A stretch of DNA of 47,390 bases from Candidatus Bathyarchaeota archaeon (GTDB lineage Archaea; Thermoproteota; Bathyarchaeia; TCS64; B23): positions 1-47,390 of the forward strand of contig CALEIY010000128.1 of the NCBI GenBank assembly GCA_937898665.1. The letters run 5' to 3'. Every line of letters begins with the position of its first letter. Within the stretch, counting starts at the first letter, position 1. The notes under the pieces were generated by a model. That model saw only the letters and a program-made list of their open reading frames with translations, did no database searches and was not told the DNA's origin. A program made the position numbers and the translations under genes. Positions 7,757 to 15,362 of the stretch are shown in pieces.

Positions 7757-8705
7757 CGGATAGCTCCTCCATAACCTCATCGACGGTTTTGAGGTCGAAG
7801 GCGTCTAAGGGTCGACGTCCGCTGAGAACCTCATAGGAGGCGACGCATCGCTTCGAGACCTCCCTAACAACGGGGCCTGGAATCTCAGGTGGCTCCCCGT
7901 CTCCGGTATAGCCGATGCGGCGTAGATACTCCCTCAGGAACTCCTTGTCGAGGCAGTGGGCCTCCTGGGGTCTGCCAGGCTCATAGCGGCGCATATCCCA
8001 GAACCTCGCCGAGTCATGGGTTGGAGGCTCATCTATCTGGATGAGGATGCCCCTCCACCTCCCAAACTCAAGTTTAAAGTCTGGTATTATGATCCCCCTC
8101 CTCTCAGCCTCCCGGCGGTAATAATCGAAGAGGCTATAGGTCGCCTCCTCCAGCTCGCTCCACTCATCCCTGGTGACGAGACCCCTATCGATGGCCTCGG
8201 CCTTGGATAGCTCGACGTCATGTCCAGTCTCGCTCTTCGTAGTCGGCGTCAATATCACCTCGGGGAGCTCCTCAGCCATCTGCAGGCCGTTTGGAAGCCT
8301 AACACCGCTGATGACCCTGACGCCACGCTTATAGGCCCTCCAGGCTGAGCCGTAGAGGTAGGCTCGACATATCCACTCGATGTCTATGCGCTCAGCCTTT
8401 ACAACCCTCATGGTTCTCTCATCGACGGATTCGATGAAGTGATTTGGGAAGATGTCTTTAGTCTTCTGAAACCAGTAGACCGAGAGGGCGTGGAGGCTCA
8501 CCCCCTTATGGGGTATCAACGTTGGATAGACGACGTCGAACGCCGATATGCGATCCGTGGCGACGAGTAGGAGCTCCTCCCCCAGATCATAGATGTCTCG
8601 AACCTTCCCCCTTCTTAGGAGGCGCCTCCCAGGGAGATTCGAGGCTCTTAAAACCTTGACATATCCCGGGCCGAGGGGGTCTGGGACGAGGTAGGACTCC
8701 TCCAA
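7743..8705 (-). CDS. purC: phosphoribosylaminoimidazole-succinocarboxamide synthase
   Basis: Ligates aspartate to CAIR in purine synthesis. Recognised by the RRGKVRDIYDL start, TDRISAFDVVYP, the ICRAYLYGSAWRAY block, TPTTKSETGHD and the metal/ATP-binding DFKLEFGR segment. At 320 aa it is of the longer ADE1-like type, with a C-terminal extension (REVSKRCVASYEVLSG). The start is TTG 8705 with GGAGGG 6 nt upstream; no ATG is available before the conserved core. The gene heads a purC-purF-(PLP enzyme) minus-strand run; purM is about 35 kb away in this same window, so the pathway genes are scattered. Confidence 0.95.
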   Translation of the reverse strand: MEESYLVPDPLGPGYVKVLRASNLPGRRLLRRGKVRDIYDLGEELLLVATDRISAFDVVYPTLIPHKGVSLHALSVYWFQKTKDIFPNHFIESVDERTMRVVKAERIDIEWICRAYLYGSAWRAYKRGVRVISGVRLPNGLQMAEELPEVILTPTTKSETGHDVELSKAEAIDRGLVTRDEWSELEEATYSLFDYYRREAERRGIIIPDFKLEFGRWRGILIQIDEPPTHDSARFWDMRRYEPGRPQEAHCLDKEFLREYLRRIGYTGDGEPPEIPGPVVREVSKRCVASYEVLSGRRPLDAFDLKTVDEVMEELSDESP

Positions 8706-8806
8706 ATTCGGCCCTCCAACACCTCACCTCTAAACCCACACTCGATTATATCAAGATTGTTTCAACCCCTTACCGGTTAAGACTTAAGGGTTGAGAAACA
8801 TGGTGG

Positions 8807-9421
8807 ATGGGGGAGTTGGTCTCAAGCAGACTTAAGGAGTGGTTCCAGGAGGTGGTTAAACCCCTCGCCCAGCTTCTCTCAGATATGGGGCTAAAGCCCA
8901 ATCATCTAACCCTCCTTGGACTCTCGATCTCAATGCTCTCCGCCCTCTGCTACCTAAACCTCCATAGGGCTGTGTGGATGCCCCTGGCGGCCTCGCTTCT
9001 CCTCCTCCTCTCAGGTCTAATGGACGCCCTCGACGGGGTTCTAGCCAGGATTAGGGGTGAGGCCTCACCCCTCGGAGGCTTCCTAGACTCCCTCGCCGAT
9101 AGATACTCAGACGCCATAGTCCTAGCCTCCATCACAGTCGCAGGCCTCTGCCCCCCGATCTATGGTCTAGCAGCCCTCGCAGGCTCGCTTCTAGTCAGCT
9201 ACTCCAGAGCTAGAGCAGAGGTTGAAGGCGTCTCCATGGCGGGCGTAGGCATAGCTGAGAGGGGGGAGAGAGTCATACTGCTGTCGGCATCGACTCTCCT
9301 CACCTACCTAAAGGCCGAGGCCCTCCCCCTCAGCATCCTCCTATTGGCCCTACTCACCCACATCACGGTGATCCAGAGGGCCCTCCACGCCTATAAGGCC
9401 CTCAAACCTAGCGCCTCCTGA
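8807..9421 (+). CDS. CDP-alcohol phosphatidyltransferase (archaetidylinositol phosphate synthase-like)
   Basis: Integral membrane enzyme of polar lipid synthesis. It carries the full family motif DG-x2-AR-x8-G-x3-D-x3-D (DGVLARIRGEASPLGG, then FLDSLAD) in about the third helix, which binds metal and CDP-archaeol. About five or six hydrophobic helices are visible; the length of 204 aa fits archaeal AIP synthases, though archaetidylserine or archaetidylglycerol phosphate synthase cannot be excluded. The acceptor is inferred from length and context only. ATG 8807 is used. Its 3' end overlaps the convergent eS26 gene by 14 bases. Confidence 0.85.
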   Translation: MGELVSSRLKEWFQEVVKPLAQLLSDMGLKPNHLTLLGLSISMLSALCYLNLHRAVWMPLAASLLLLLSGLMDALDGVLARIRGEASPLGGFLDSLADRYSDAIVLASITVAGLCPPIYGLAALAGSLLVSYSRARAEVEGVSMAGVGIAERGERVILLSASTLLTYLKAEALPLSILLLALLTHITVIQRALHAYKALKPSAS

Positions 9422-9701
9422 TGGGGGCTCTAAGCTTCCTCTCCTCCTTAGACCTGATCTTCACTATGCCATAGTGGACGGCGCAGCTTATACAGGCGTA
9501 GCGGGTAACCTGATACCTGGAGATCCTCGCCCCCATCTTCTTCAACTCCTTCCAAAGTCGGGGATCGACGACGGAGCTCCATCGGGTGATCTTCTTCGCC
9601 TTATCCCTCGGGACGAGGGCCCCGCAGTAGCTACATTGGACTACCCCTGAACGCCCCTTAGACCCCTTGGATCTACCGCCGCTACTCCTCTTCTTAGGCA
9701 T
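9408..9701 (-). CDS. rps26e: 30S ribosomal protein eS26
   Basis: Small-subunit protein that contacts mRNA near the exit channel. The basic N-terminus (MPKKRSSGGRSKG) is followed by a zinc-ribbon: Cys23-x2-Cys26 (QCSYCGALVPRDKA) and Cys70-x2-Cys73 (ACISCAVHYGIV), with the CGALVPRDKA block diagnostic of the family. 97 aa is the usual archaeal length. ATG 9701 has a TATTTATA box centred about 27 nt upstream and no usable ribosome-binding site, so the mRNA is probably leaderless. The family is found in TACK and Asgard archaea and eukaryotes, not Euryarchaeota, and is a main reason for the lineage call. Confidence 0.94.
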   Translation of the reverse strand: MPKKRSSGGRSKGSKGRSGVVQCSYCGALVPRDKAKKITRWSSVVDPRLWKELKKMGARISRYQVTRYACISCAVHYGIVKIRSKEERKLRAPIRRR

Positions 9702-9724
9702 CTCCAATGTAGAGGGCGGCCTCC

Positions 9725-9732
9725 TATAAATA
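9725..9732. promoter_or_regulatory. shared TATA box of a divergent leaderless gene pair
   Basis: TATAAATA reads as TATTTATA on the other strand. Its centre (9728.5) is 27.5 nt from the eS26 ATG (9701) and 28.5 nt from the PfkB GTG (9757), the spacing expected from a TATA box to a start site at the first base of the start codon. No second box is needed for either gene. The purine-rich BRE-like flank (GAGG) is better on the eS26 side. Confidence 0.6.
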
Positions 9733-9756
9733 CCCTCGTATAATCTCTAAGATGAT

Positions 9757-10647
9757 GTGCCGAGTCTAACGGTGGTCGGCCATATAGCTGTAGATAGGAT
9801 CATCACGGAGAGAGGCTCCAGAGTTCAGCTTGGAGGACCACCCACCTACGCATCCGCCACGGCGAGGCTTCTAGGCTTGAGAATCGACGCCGTCACGAAG
9901 ATCGGGGGAGACCTGCCATGGGGGTTTAGAGCCAGGCTTAGGATGCTCGGCCTGAAACCCATAATCGTCGAGGGATGTGAGACAACTCGATTCATCCTCG
10001 ACTATAGAGGTGGACGGCGCCGCCTCTCGGTGGAGGCCGTATGTGAGGCCATAAAGCCAGATGAGGTTGAGGATGCCTCCAGGGATGCGGTGATGCTGAC
10101 GCCGATCATCGGCGAGGTTCCAAGGGAGACGGCTCTAAGGCTGAGGGGGGCTGGCATCCTCGCCTTGGATCCCCAGGGCTACCTTAGAACCCTAAACCCC
10201 GACGGCTCGATAGGGTTGAGGCCCTGGCTAGACCTGGAGCTCCTCTCAGCCATAGACATCTATAAATCCACCCTTCGGGAGTTGAGGCTGATAACCGGTG
10301 TGGAAGCCCCCTTGAAGGCTTTGGGGAGGCTTCACGGGATCGGCGTTGGAGAGGCCATCGCCACCCTAGGCGATGAGGGGGCGATACTCTCGCTCGGCGA
10401 TGAGGCCTATAGGATTCCAGCCTATAGGGTTGAGGCCGTAGACCCGACGGGGGCTGGAGACGTCTATCTCGCCGCATACCTCATAGAACGCCTCAGAGGG
10501 GGAGAGCCAACCTGGTGTGGAGCCTTCGCCTCCGCCACGGCCTCCCTAATCGTGGAGACGGCTGGGGCATCCTTCAAGGCCTCGTCTAAGGAGCTTCAGA
10601 GGAGAGCCTATGAGATATATGGGGAGGTTAAGAGGCTCCGAGGATGA
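9757..10647 (+). CDS. PfkB-family carbohydrate kinase, possible myo-inositol kinase
   Basis: Ribokinase-fold sugar kinase of 296 aa. LGGPPTYASA near the N-terminus is the first PfkB signature, and DPTGAGDVYLAAYL (residues 229-242) the second, with catalytic base Asp235 and the anion hole TGAG. It phosphorylates a sugar, nucleoside or cyclitol; the specificity cannot be read directly. The LGGPPTY variant and the nearby archaetidylinositol-phosphate-synthase-like gene make myo-inositol kinase a reasonable guess (inference). GTG 9757 is the only start that keeps the VVGHIAVD strand whole; ATG 9752 is out of frame. Divergent from eS26 with a shared TATA box; its end overlaps the next convergent gene by 20 bases. 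Confidence 0.85.
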   Translation: MPSLTVVGHIAVDRIITERGSRVQLGGPPTYASATARLLGLRIDAVTKIGGDLPWGFRARLRMLGLKPIIVEGCETTRFILDYRGGRRRLSVEAVCEAIKPDEVEDASRDAVMLTPIIGEVPRETALRLRGAGILALDPQGYLRTLNPDGSIGLRPWLDLELLSAIDIYKSTLRELRLITGVEAPLKALGRLHGIGVGEAIATLGDEGAILSLGDEAYRIPAYRVEAVDPTGAGDVYLAAYLIERLRGGEPTWCGAFASATASLIVETAGASFKASSKELQRRAYEIYGEVKRLRG

Positions 10648-10906
10648 GGCGCCTAGCGGTGAGGTAAACCAATAGGGCTATGGAGAGGTCGAGAAGCCAG
10701 AGCAGGGGCAGAGGCATGGGTCGACGCCCCTTCTCAACCCTATCAAAGCGAATCTCAGTCTTCTCCTCAGCTGAGATCGAGGAACTCGCAGCCTTAACCG
10801 ATTCACCGGCCTCCCTCTCAGGTGCGAGGAGGGGGACGGCTGAGACGAGGAGTGGGCCTAAAACGAGGGCGGAGATCACGTAGGCCAGCAGTCGACGATG
10901 ATCCAC
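10628..10906 (-). CDS. small two-helix membrane protein
   Basis: I do not recognise a family. The 92-aa product has a hydrophobic N-terminal segment (about residues 6-28, YVISALVLGPLLVSAVPLLA), a polar, Glu/Ser-rich loop of about 35 residues and a second hydrophobic helix (LLWLLDLSIALLVYLTA) close to the C-terminus, so the loop is probably outside. GTG 10906 has an ATTAATAT box centred 27.5 nt upstream (10930-10937), which supports a real leaderless gene. Its 3' end overlaps that of the PfkB gene. Confidence 0.55.
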   Translation of the reverse strand: MDHRRLLAYVISALVLGPLLVSAVPLLAPEREAGESVKAASSSISAEEKTEIRFDRVEKGRRPMPLPLLWLLDLSIALLVYLTARRLILGAS

Positions 10907-10929
10907 ATCCAGCGATTCCCCCTCACCCT

Positions 10930-10937
10930 ATTAATAT
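10930..10937 (-). promoter_or_regulatory. TATA-like box for the small membrane protein
   Basis: ATTAATAT, read on the minus strand as ATATTAAT, is centred 27.5 nt from GTG 10906, with a purine-poor downstream stretch and no ribosome-binding site. Consistent with the leaderless promoters elsewhere in the window. Confidence 0.45.
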
Positions 10938-10989
10938 CTACAGTTTAGAACAGTGGCAAATCAAATAGGGTTGGAGACGTTAAGAGAGG

Positions 10990-12573
10990 ATGTTGAGGGA
11001 GATCGAGGAGAGGCTGAGGGAGGAGGCTGGGGAGGCAGTCGCCCTAGCCTACAATAGGCCGTCGAGGACTCTGAGGGAGATCACAGCCCTAGCCGTCCTG
11101 GAAGCTGGAGGCGTGTGGAGGCGTAGGGTAGAGCTGGAGGAGCGGCGATTAGACCTCCTCATGGTTGAGAGAAAGCTCTTCGAGGAGGACGTCGAGGCCT
11201 CAACGCTGCTGGACACCGCCGCTGGGAGGCTACTCATCCCCTATAGGGCCATCATCGGCGGGGAATATCTCTCAAGGTGGGAGGAGGCCTATAGGAGGAG
11301 GAAGATCCTGGAGAGCCTTAAGGCTCTCATCCTTGAGAGGCCTGAGCTTTCAAGGGAGCTACGCATAGACCCCCGATACTTCGCCTATGACATCCTCATG
11401 TCCCTCTCCCACATCCTACCTCAGGCTGAGGAGGAGCTCAACACAGTTGAGGGGGGCGCACCCGAAGGCTTCCTCAAGACCCTCAGGGAGTTGGAGGGGG
11501 AGGGCTATATACGAGTGGAGGATGGATACATCGTCATCGACGAGGACTACATAGATGAGGTTTTGAAGAGGGGGTCAAGAACCCTCGAGCAGCTGGAGTC
11601 GATTAGGAGGGCGATAAGGGAGCTCATAGCCGACGGAGTGAATGGAATCCTAGACCTCTTGAGGGGGCTGCCCCTCTACCCCCTAATCGAGGAGGCTCTC
11701 CCAAGGCTGAGGCAGAGACTCCCCCAGCCGGATAGGTTTCTATACTTCCCCACGGCTAGGGGTCTAACAAGCCTATCGGAATCCCTCAGCGTGGAGGAGC
11801 TCGTCTCAAGGTTGGAGCCTGAAGCCGAGGCTGAGGAGGTTGAGCTGAGGAGGATCGGCGGAGTCCTAAACGAGGTCTATCTGCTAATCTACACGGTGGA
11901 GGGTGAACAGCGTAGAGCTGTGGTGAAGTGGTATCCGAACTGGACGAGCCTGAAATGGACGCCCGTAGCCCTCTGGACCCTTGGAACAAGGGGCTTCGCC
12001 ATCGCGGGCCGTGAACGGATGGAGCGTGAATGCGCCTCAACGCTATTCCTAAGCCGAGGGGGGATACCCGTCCCAAGGGTTCTATACGCCAGCTTCATGG
12101 ATCGCCTACTGGTCAAGGAATACGTTGAGGGATCCTCCTTCGTCGAGGTTGTGAAGACGATCCTGAGGGGGAGGACCGATTTATTCGGGGAGGCCGTCAG
12201 TCGTCTTGGTGAGACGTTAGCCCTGATCCACGGCCTCGGGGCGACGGTGGGCGACTGTAAGCCCGACGACTTCATCCTCTCCGATGGGAGGCCCATCCTC
12301 GTCGACCTGGAGCAGGGATCAAGGGGTGGAGACGCCTCCTGGGATGTAGCCGAGTTCCTATACTTCTCAGGGCGCTATGCGAGTCCACTAGACCCCCTCG
12401 AGGGGGCTGAGAGACTCGTCGAACTCTTCGCCCAGGGCTACCTGGAGGGTGGTGGAAGCCTTGAGGTTCTGAGGGAGGCGGGGAGGCTGAGATACTGGAA
12501 GGTCTTCACACCCCTAGTTCTACCCCAAGTCCTATACACCATCTCCAGGAGGCTAAGGGGACTCAAAGCCTAA
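10990..12573 (+). CDS. atypical protein-kinase-like protein with a long N-terminal domain
   Basis: 527 aa. The C-terminal 250 residues resemble the Bud32/RIO/ABC1 kinase-like group: a candidate ATP-anchoring Lys in AVVKWYPNW, the catalytic loop GDCKPDDFIL (catalytic Asp422) and the metal Asp439 in ILVDLEQG, which replaces the usual DFG. The N-terminal 270 residues are helical, contain a possible winged-helix segment (LKTLRELEGEGYIRVEDGY), and match nothing I recognise. It probably phosphorylates a protein or small molecule; the target is unknown. ATG 10990 follows GAGG closely and a GGAG further up. It faces the HDAC-like gene and shares a 4-bp stop interlock with it. Confidence 0.8.
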   Translation: MLREIEERLREEAGEAVALAYNRPSRTLREITALAVLEAGGVWRRRVELEERRLDLLMVERKLFEEDVEASTLLDTAAGRLLIPYRAIIGGEYLSRWEEAYRRRKILESLKALILERPELSRELRIDPRYFAYDILMSLSHILPQAEEELNTVEGGAPEGFLKTLRELEGEGYIRVEDGYIVIDEDYIDEVLKRGSRTLEQLESIRRAIRELIADGVNGILDLLRGLPLYPLIEEALPRLRQRLPQPDRFLYFPTARGLTSLSESLSVEELVSRLEPEAEAEEVELRRIGGVLNEVYLLIYTVEGEQRRAVVKWYPNWTSLKWTPVALWTLGTRGFAIAGRERMERECASTLFLSRGGIPVPRVLYASFMDRLLVKEYVEGSSFVEVVKTILRGRTDLFGEAVSRLGETLALIHGLGATVGDCKPDDFILSDGRPILVDLEQGSRGGDASWDVAEFLYFSGRYASPLDPLEGAERLVELFAQGYLEGGGSLEVLREAGRLRYWKVFTPLVLPQVLYTISRRLRGLKA

Positions 12574-13628
12574 AGGCTCCAATAGGCCTCTAGGCGACGC
12601 TCCAACTCCTCGACGACTCTAAGGGTTCTCTCAAATATCCCCCTCCCAGCCCTAGGAGGCTTCGAAGCCTCCTCCAATTCGACGTCGAAGCCGGCAACCC
12701 CTGAAAGCAGCGCAAGCCACCCCATGGCGACCGTCTGGGGGTTGTAGCCGCTACAGCAGAAGTCGACGACTCCGCAGCCGGCCTCCGAGGCCGCCTCGGA
12801 GACCGCCTCACCTATACGTCTCAAGCCGCTGAGCGAGAAGCCTAAGCTAGCAAGTCCATCCTGGAAGTGGGGGTCTGAACCACCGTTGCGGAGTATTATC
12901 TCAGGCCTAAACTCCCTGGCCAAGGGCTTGAATATGCGCTGGAGCACGACCTCAAGGCAGCGGTCATCAGCCCCAGGTGGAAGGGGGATGTTCACAGTGT
13001 AGCCCTCACCCTCCCTCTCGCCGATTTGATGGATGAAGCCCGTCCCAGGGTAGATGGTTCTCGGATCCTGATGTATGGAGATGAAGAGGATGTGGGGGTC
13101 GTCGTAGAAGATGTCCATGGTTCCATTTCCGGCGTGGGCGTCGGTGTCGAAGATGAGTATGCGACTTAGCCCCCTCCTCTCCATGAGGGCCTGGGCGCAG
13201 ATGGCTACGTCGTTGAAGACGCAGAAGCCCCCGCCATAATCCCTGCCAGCGTGGTGGAGACCCCCACCGACGACCTCAGCCACCCTGTAACGGCCGTCGA
13301 CGACCAATTCACCAGCCCTGAGAGCCGAGCCGACTATCAGCCTCGCAGCCCTAACAATGCCTGGATTCAGAGGAGTATCAGCTGAGAGCGGTATACGCCG
13401 CTCAGCCATCACCTCCACCATTCTGATATACGCCGGCGAATGGATGAGCTGTAGGTCCTCATCCCCAGCGGCCTCCGGCTCAAGGAGATCCACGTCATCT
13501 CGGTTCAGTATGCCCTTAGACCTCAGCAGATCCATGAAACGTGGGAAGCGGTCTCCCCTGAAGGGATGGCCGAAGCCGAAGTCGTAGTTGATGAGATCTG
13601 GATGATAGAGGATGGCGACTCGATCCAC
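12570..13628 (-). CDS. histone deacetylase / acetylpolyamine amidohydrolase family hydrolase
   Basis: Zinc-dependent amidohydrolase of the arginase-deacetylase fold, 352 aa. The His dyad His125-His126 (GGGLHHAG), the GFCVFND strand, zinc ligands Asp163 and His165 (DTDAHAGNGT) and Asp252 (NGGSDPHFQD), and the transition-state Tyr295 (CSGYNP) are all present, so it should be active. In archaea such proteins may deacylate lysines of chromatin or other proteins, or small acetylated amines; the substrate is not clear. GTG 13628 starts directly before the RVAILYHP strand. An archaeal histone is encoded in the same window but 19 kb away, and it has few lysines. Confidence 0.9.
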   Translation of the reverse strand: MDRVAILYHPDLINYDFGFGHPFRGDRFPRFMDLLRSKGILNRDDVDLLEPEAAGDEDLQLIHSPAYIRMVEVMAERRIPLSADTPLNPGIVRAARLIVGSALRAGELVVDGRYRVAEVVGGGLHHAGRDYGGGFCVFNDVAICAQALMERRGLSRILIFDTDAHAGNGTMDIFYDDPHILFISIHQDPRTIYPGTGFIHQIGEREGEGYTVNIPLPPGADDRCLEVVLQRIFKPLAREFRPEIILRNGGSDPHFQDGLASLGFSLSGLRRIGEAVSEAASEAGCGVVDFCCSGYNPQTVAMGWLALLSGVAGFDVELEEASKPPRAGRGIFERTLRVVEELERRLEAYWSL

Positions 13629-13667
13629 AATTATCCTCTCGAGGGCGAGGATAAAAAGGGTCTTCGA

Positions 13668-14144
13668 TTATAGGGGTATGTCGAGGGTCTCCTTAGCCGT
13701 GTCGAAGACCATACAGGTTAGCGTCTTCTCTATCCCCTTCACCATCCTCAGCTTGTCGACGACGAAGCGCCCGATCTCGGCGACGTCTCGGGCCTTAACC
13801 TTTATGAGGATGTCCCAGTCGCCCGTGATGATGTGAACCTCCTGAACCTCTGGGAACCTGGCGATCTCCCTCGCGATCTCCCTCTGATCCAGGGTCTCAC
13901 TGATGCCTGGGGTTCTATATGTGAAGGAGGCGAGTATAAAGGCCGTTGTGGGTCTGCCCAGCTTCTCCGCATCCAGGATGGCCTTATATCCCTTAATTAT
14001 CCCCTGCTCCTCAAGCCGCTTTATGCGTGAGTATATCGTTGTCTGCGGACATCCCAATCGTTCAGCTATCTCCCTCGCCGAGGCCCTCCCATCCCGTTGG
14101 AGGATGTGGAGTATCTCCCTATCCCTATCGTCGAGCTTCATCAT
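13668..14144 (-). CDS. Lrp/AsnC family transcription regulator
   Basis: 158 aa. An N-terminal helix-turn-helix (about residues 4-55, DREILHILQRDGRASAREIA) is followed by an alpha-beta ligand-binding domain (RAM, about 70-145) with the EVHIITGDWDILIKV strand pair typical of the family. It probably forms octamers that sense an amino acid. It is divergent from the aaRS-derived asparagine synthetase gene, the same pairing as AsnC/asnA in E. coli although the synthetase is unrelated. A CATTTTAATG box lies 26.5 nt upstream of ATG 14144, and an inverted repeat sits just behind it. Confidence 0.93.
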   Translation of the reverse strand: MMKLDDRDREILHILQRDGRASAREIAERLGCPQTTIYSRIKRLEEQGIIKGYKAILDAEKLGRPTTAFILASFTYRTPGISETLDQREIAREIARFPEVQEVHIITGDWDILIKVKARDVAEIGRFVVDKLRMVKGIEKTLTCMVFDTAKETLDIPL

Positions 14145-14165
14145 AAAAATTACGATTTAAATGCC

Positions 14166-14175
14166 CATTAAAATG
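14166..14175 (-). promoter_or_regulatory. TATA-like box of the Lrp/AsnC gene
   Basis: CATTAAAATG (CATTTTAATG on the minus strand), centred 26.5 nt from ATG 14144; suggests a leaderless start. The nearer ATTTAAAT at 14155-14162 is too close to the start to serve. Confidence 0.5.
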
Positions 14176-14181
14176 TTTATC

Positions 14182-14198
14182 CTCGTATTTTTAACGAG
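14182..14198. promoter_or_regulatory. candidate Lrp/AsnC operator (inverted repeat)
   Basis: CTCGT-N7-ACGAG, a perfect 5-bp inverted repeat around an AT-rich core (ATTTTTA). It lies between the TATA-like boxes of the divergent regulator (14166-14175) and the asparagine synthetase gene (14213-14220), upstream of both. The layout (two short arms, AT core, 15-17 bp) matches known archaeal Lrp sites in general form. Confidence 0.5.
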
Positions 14199-14212
14199 AA
14201 TTCATGGAAAAA

Positions 14213-14220
14213 TTTTAAAT
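14213..14220 (+). promoter_or_regulatory. TATA-like box of the asparagine synthetase gene
   Basis: TTTTAAAT centred 29.5 nt upstream of ATG 14246; ATG 14249 would also suit. No ribosome-binding sequence precedes the start, so a leaderless or near-leaderless transcript is likely. Confidence 0.55.
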
Positions 14221-14245
14221 CCTGGGGATCTCGTCCCTCAAACCC

Positions 14246-15238
14246 ATGATGACCCTGGACGTCGGGGAGTTGAGGGGGAGACTCTGGAGGCGTTACAGGG
14301 AGATTAGAGAACCCTGGATGAGGTGGATGCTGAGGGTTCAGGATGAGGCCCTCTCAGCCCTGAGAGACTTCCTCAGGGGGGAGGGCTTCATAGAGATACT
14401 CGCCCCCATCATCGGGCCGGTGACCGATCCAGGGATCAGGGGTGCGAAGCAGGTCTCCATCGACTATTATGGTGAGAGATTCAAGGTGATGAGCAGCATG
14501 ATACTCTACAAGCAGATGGCCGCCACGGCTCTGGGCAGGATCTTCGCCCTCTCACCGAACATAAGGCTCGAACCCCTAGAGGCCCTCTATACTGGTAGGC
14601 ATCTCGCGGAGTTTAGGCAGCTAGACCTAGAGGTGGCTGAGGCCACATACCTCGACCTCATGGAGCTTGGGGAGAGGATGCTGATCTACGTCCTGAGAAG
14701 AGTTAGGAGGGAGTGCGCCGAGGAGCTGGAGAACCTGGGCAGGGAGCTGAGGATACCCTCCAGACCCTTCAAGAGGCTGACCCACGCCGAGGCCGTTGAG
14801 CTGCTCAGGGAGGAGGGCTTCAACCTCAAGCATGGGGAGGAGATACCCTGGGACGCCGAGAAACACATCTCATCCCTCTTCCAGGAACCCTTCTGGATCA
14901 TAGACTACCCGATAACGGCTAGGGGCTTCTACGACAGGGAAGACCCCGATAGGCCTGGAATCCTCAGGGACTTCGACCTCCTATACCCAGAGGGCTATGG
15001 GGAGGCCATCTCCGGCGGCGAGAGGGAGTATGAATACGAGCGAGTTCTGGCGAGGATGAAGGCGAGGGGAGAAAACCCAGAGGATTATAGCTGGTATCTT
15101 GAGATGCTACGCGAAGGCATAAAGCCCACAGCCGGCTTCGGCATAGGCGTGGAGAGGCTCACCAGATACCTCTGCGGCCTGAAATACATCTGGGACGCCG
15201 TCCCCTTCCCAAAGGTTCCAGGGATACCCTCACCCTAA
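14246..15238 (+). CDS. archaeal-type asparagine synthetase (AsnRS/AspRS-related)
   Basis: 330-aa protein with only the class II aminoacyl-tRNA synthetase catalytic core and no anticodon-binding domain. Motif 2-like LAEFRQLDLEVAEAT and motif 3-like GFGIGVERLTRYLCG are clear, as is the motif 1 region IEILAPIIGPVTDP. This matches the archaeal asparagine synthetase described in Pyrococcus abyssi, which amidates aspartate through aspartyl-AMP. A true AsnRS would be about 430 aa with an N-terminal OB-fold, which is missing here and has no room upstream. The divergent Lrp/AsnC regulator supports a role in asparagine supply. Confidence 0.88.
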   Translation: MMTLDVGELRGRLWRRYREIREPWMRWMLRVQDEALSALRDFLRGEGFIEILAPIIGPVTDPGIRGAKQVSIDYYGERFKVMSSMILYKQMAATALGRIFALSPNIRLEPLEALYTGRHLAEFRQLDLEVAEATYLDLMELGERMLIYVLRRVRRECAEELENLGRELRIPSRPFKRLTHAEAVELLREEGFNLKHGEEIPWDAEKHISSLFQEPFWIIDYPITARGFYDREDPDRPGILRDFDLLYPEGYGEAISGGEREYEYERVLARMKARGENPEDYSWYLEMLREGIKPTAGFGIGVERLTRYLCGLKYIWDAVPFPKVPGIPSP

Positions 15239-15243
15239 ATAGA

Positions 15244-15325
15244 GGGAGGAGTCTATCCCAGAGGACTCATCTAAGGCCTCCTCCCCCTGAAAGACCTATG
15301 GGAAACCGCCAATCCAGGCTGGATT
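15244..15325. other. hairpin-rich intergenic stretch
   Basis: Within the 216-base gap after the asparagine synthetase gene are GGGAGGAG (15244-15251) with CTCCTCCC (15278-15285), a nested GAGTC/GACTC pair (15249-15253 and 15264-15268), and a perfect 15-nt palindrome AATCCAGGCTGGATT (15311-15325). They could fold in RNA or form cruciforms. No coding frame or tRNA is seen here. Confidence 0.35.
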
Positions 15326-15362
15326 TCACCTCCTTATTCACGATAATGGCATCAAAGCCCAA

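Noticed and set aside
10184-10477. Arg/Pro-rich minus-strand frame inside the PfkB gene.
   Set aside because: Biased composition typical of an antisense shadow; the sense frame holds both PfkB signatures.
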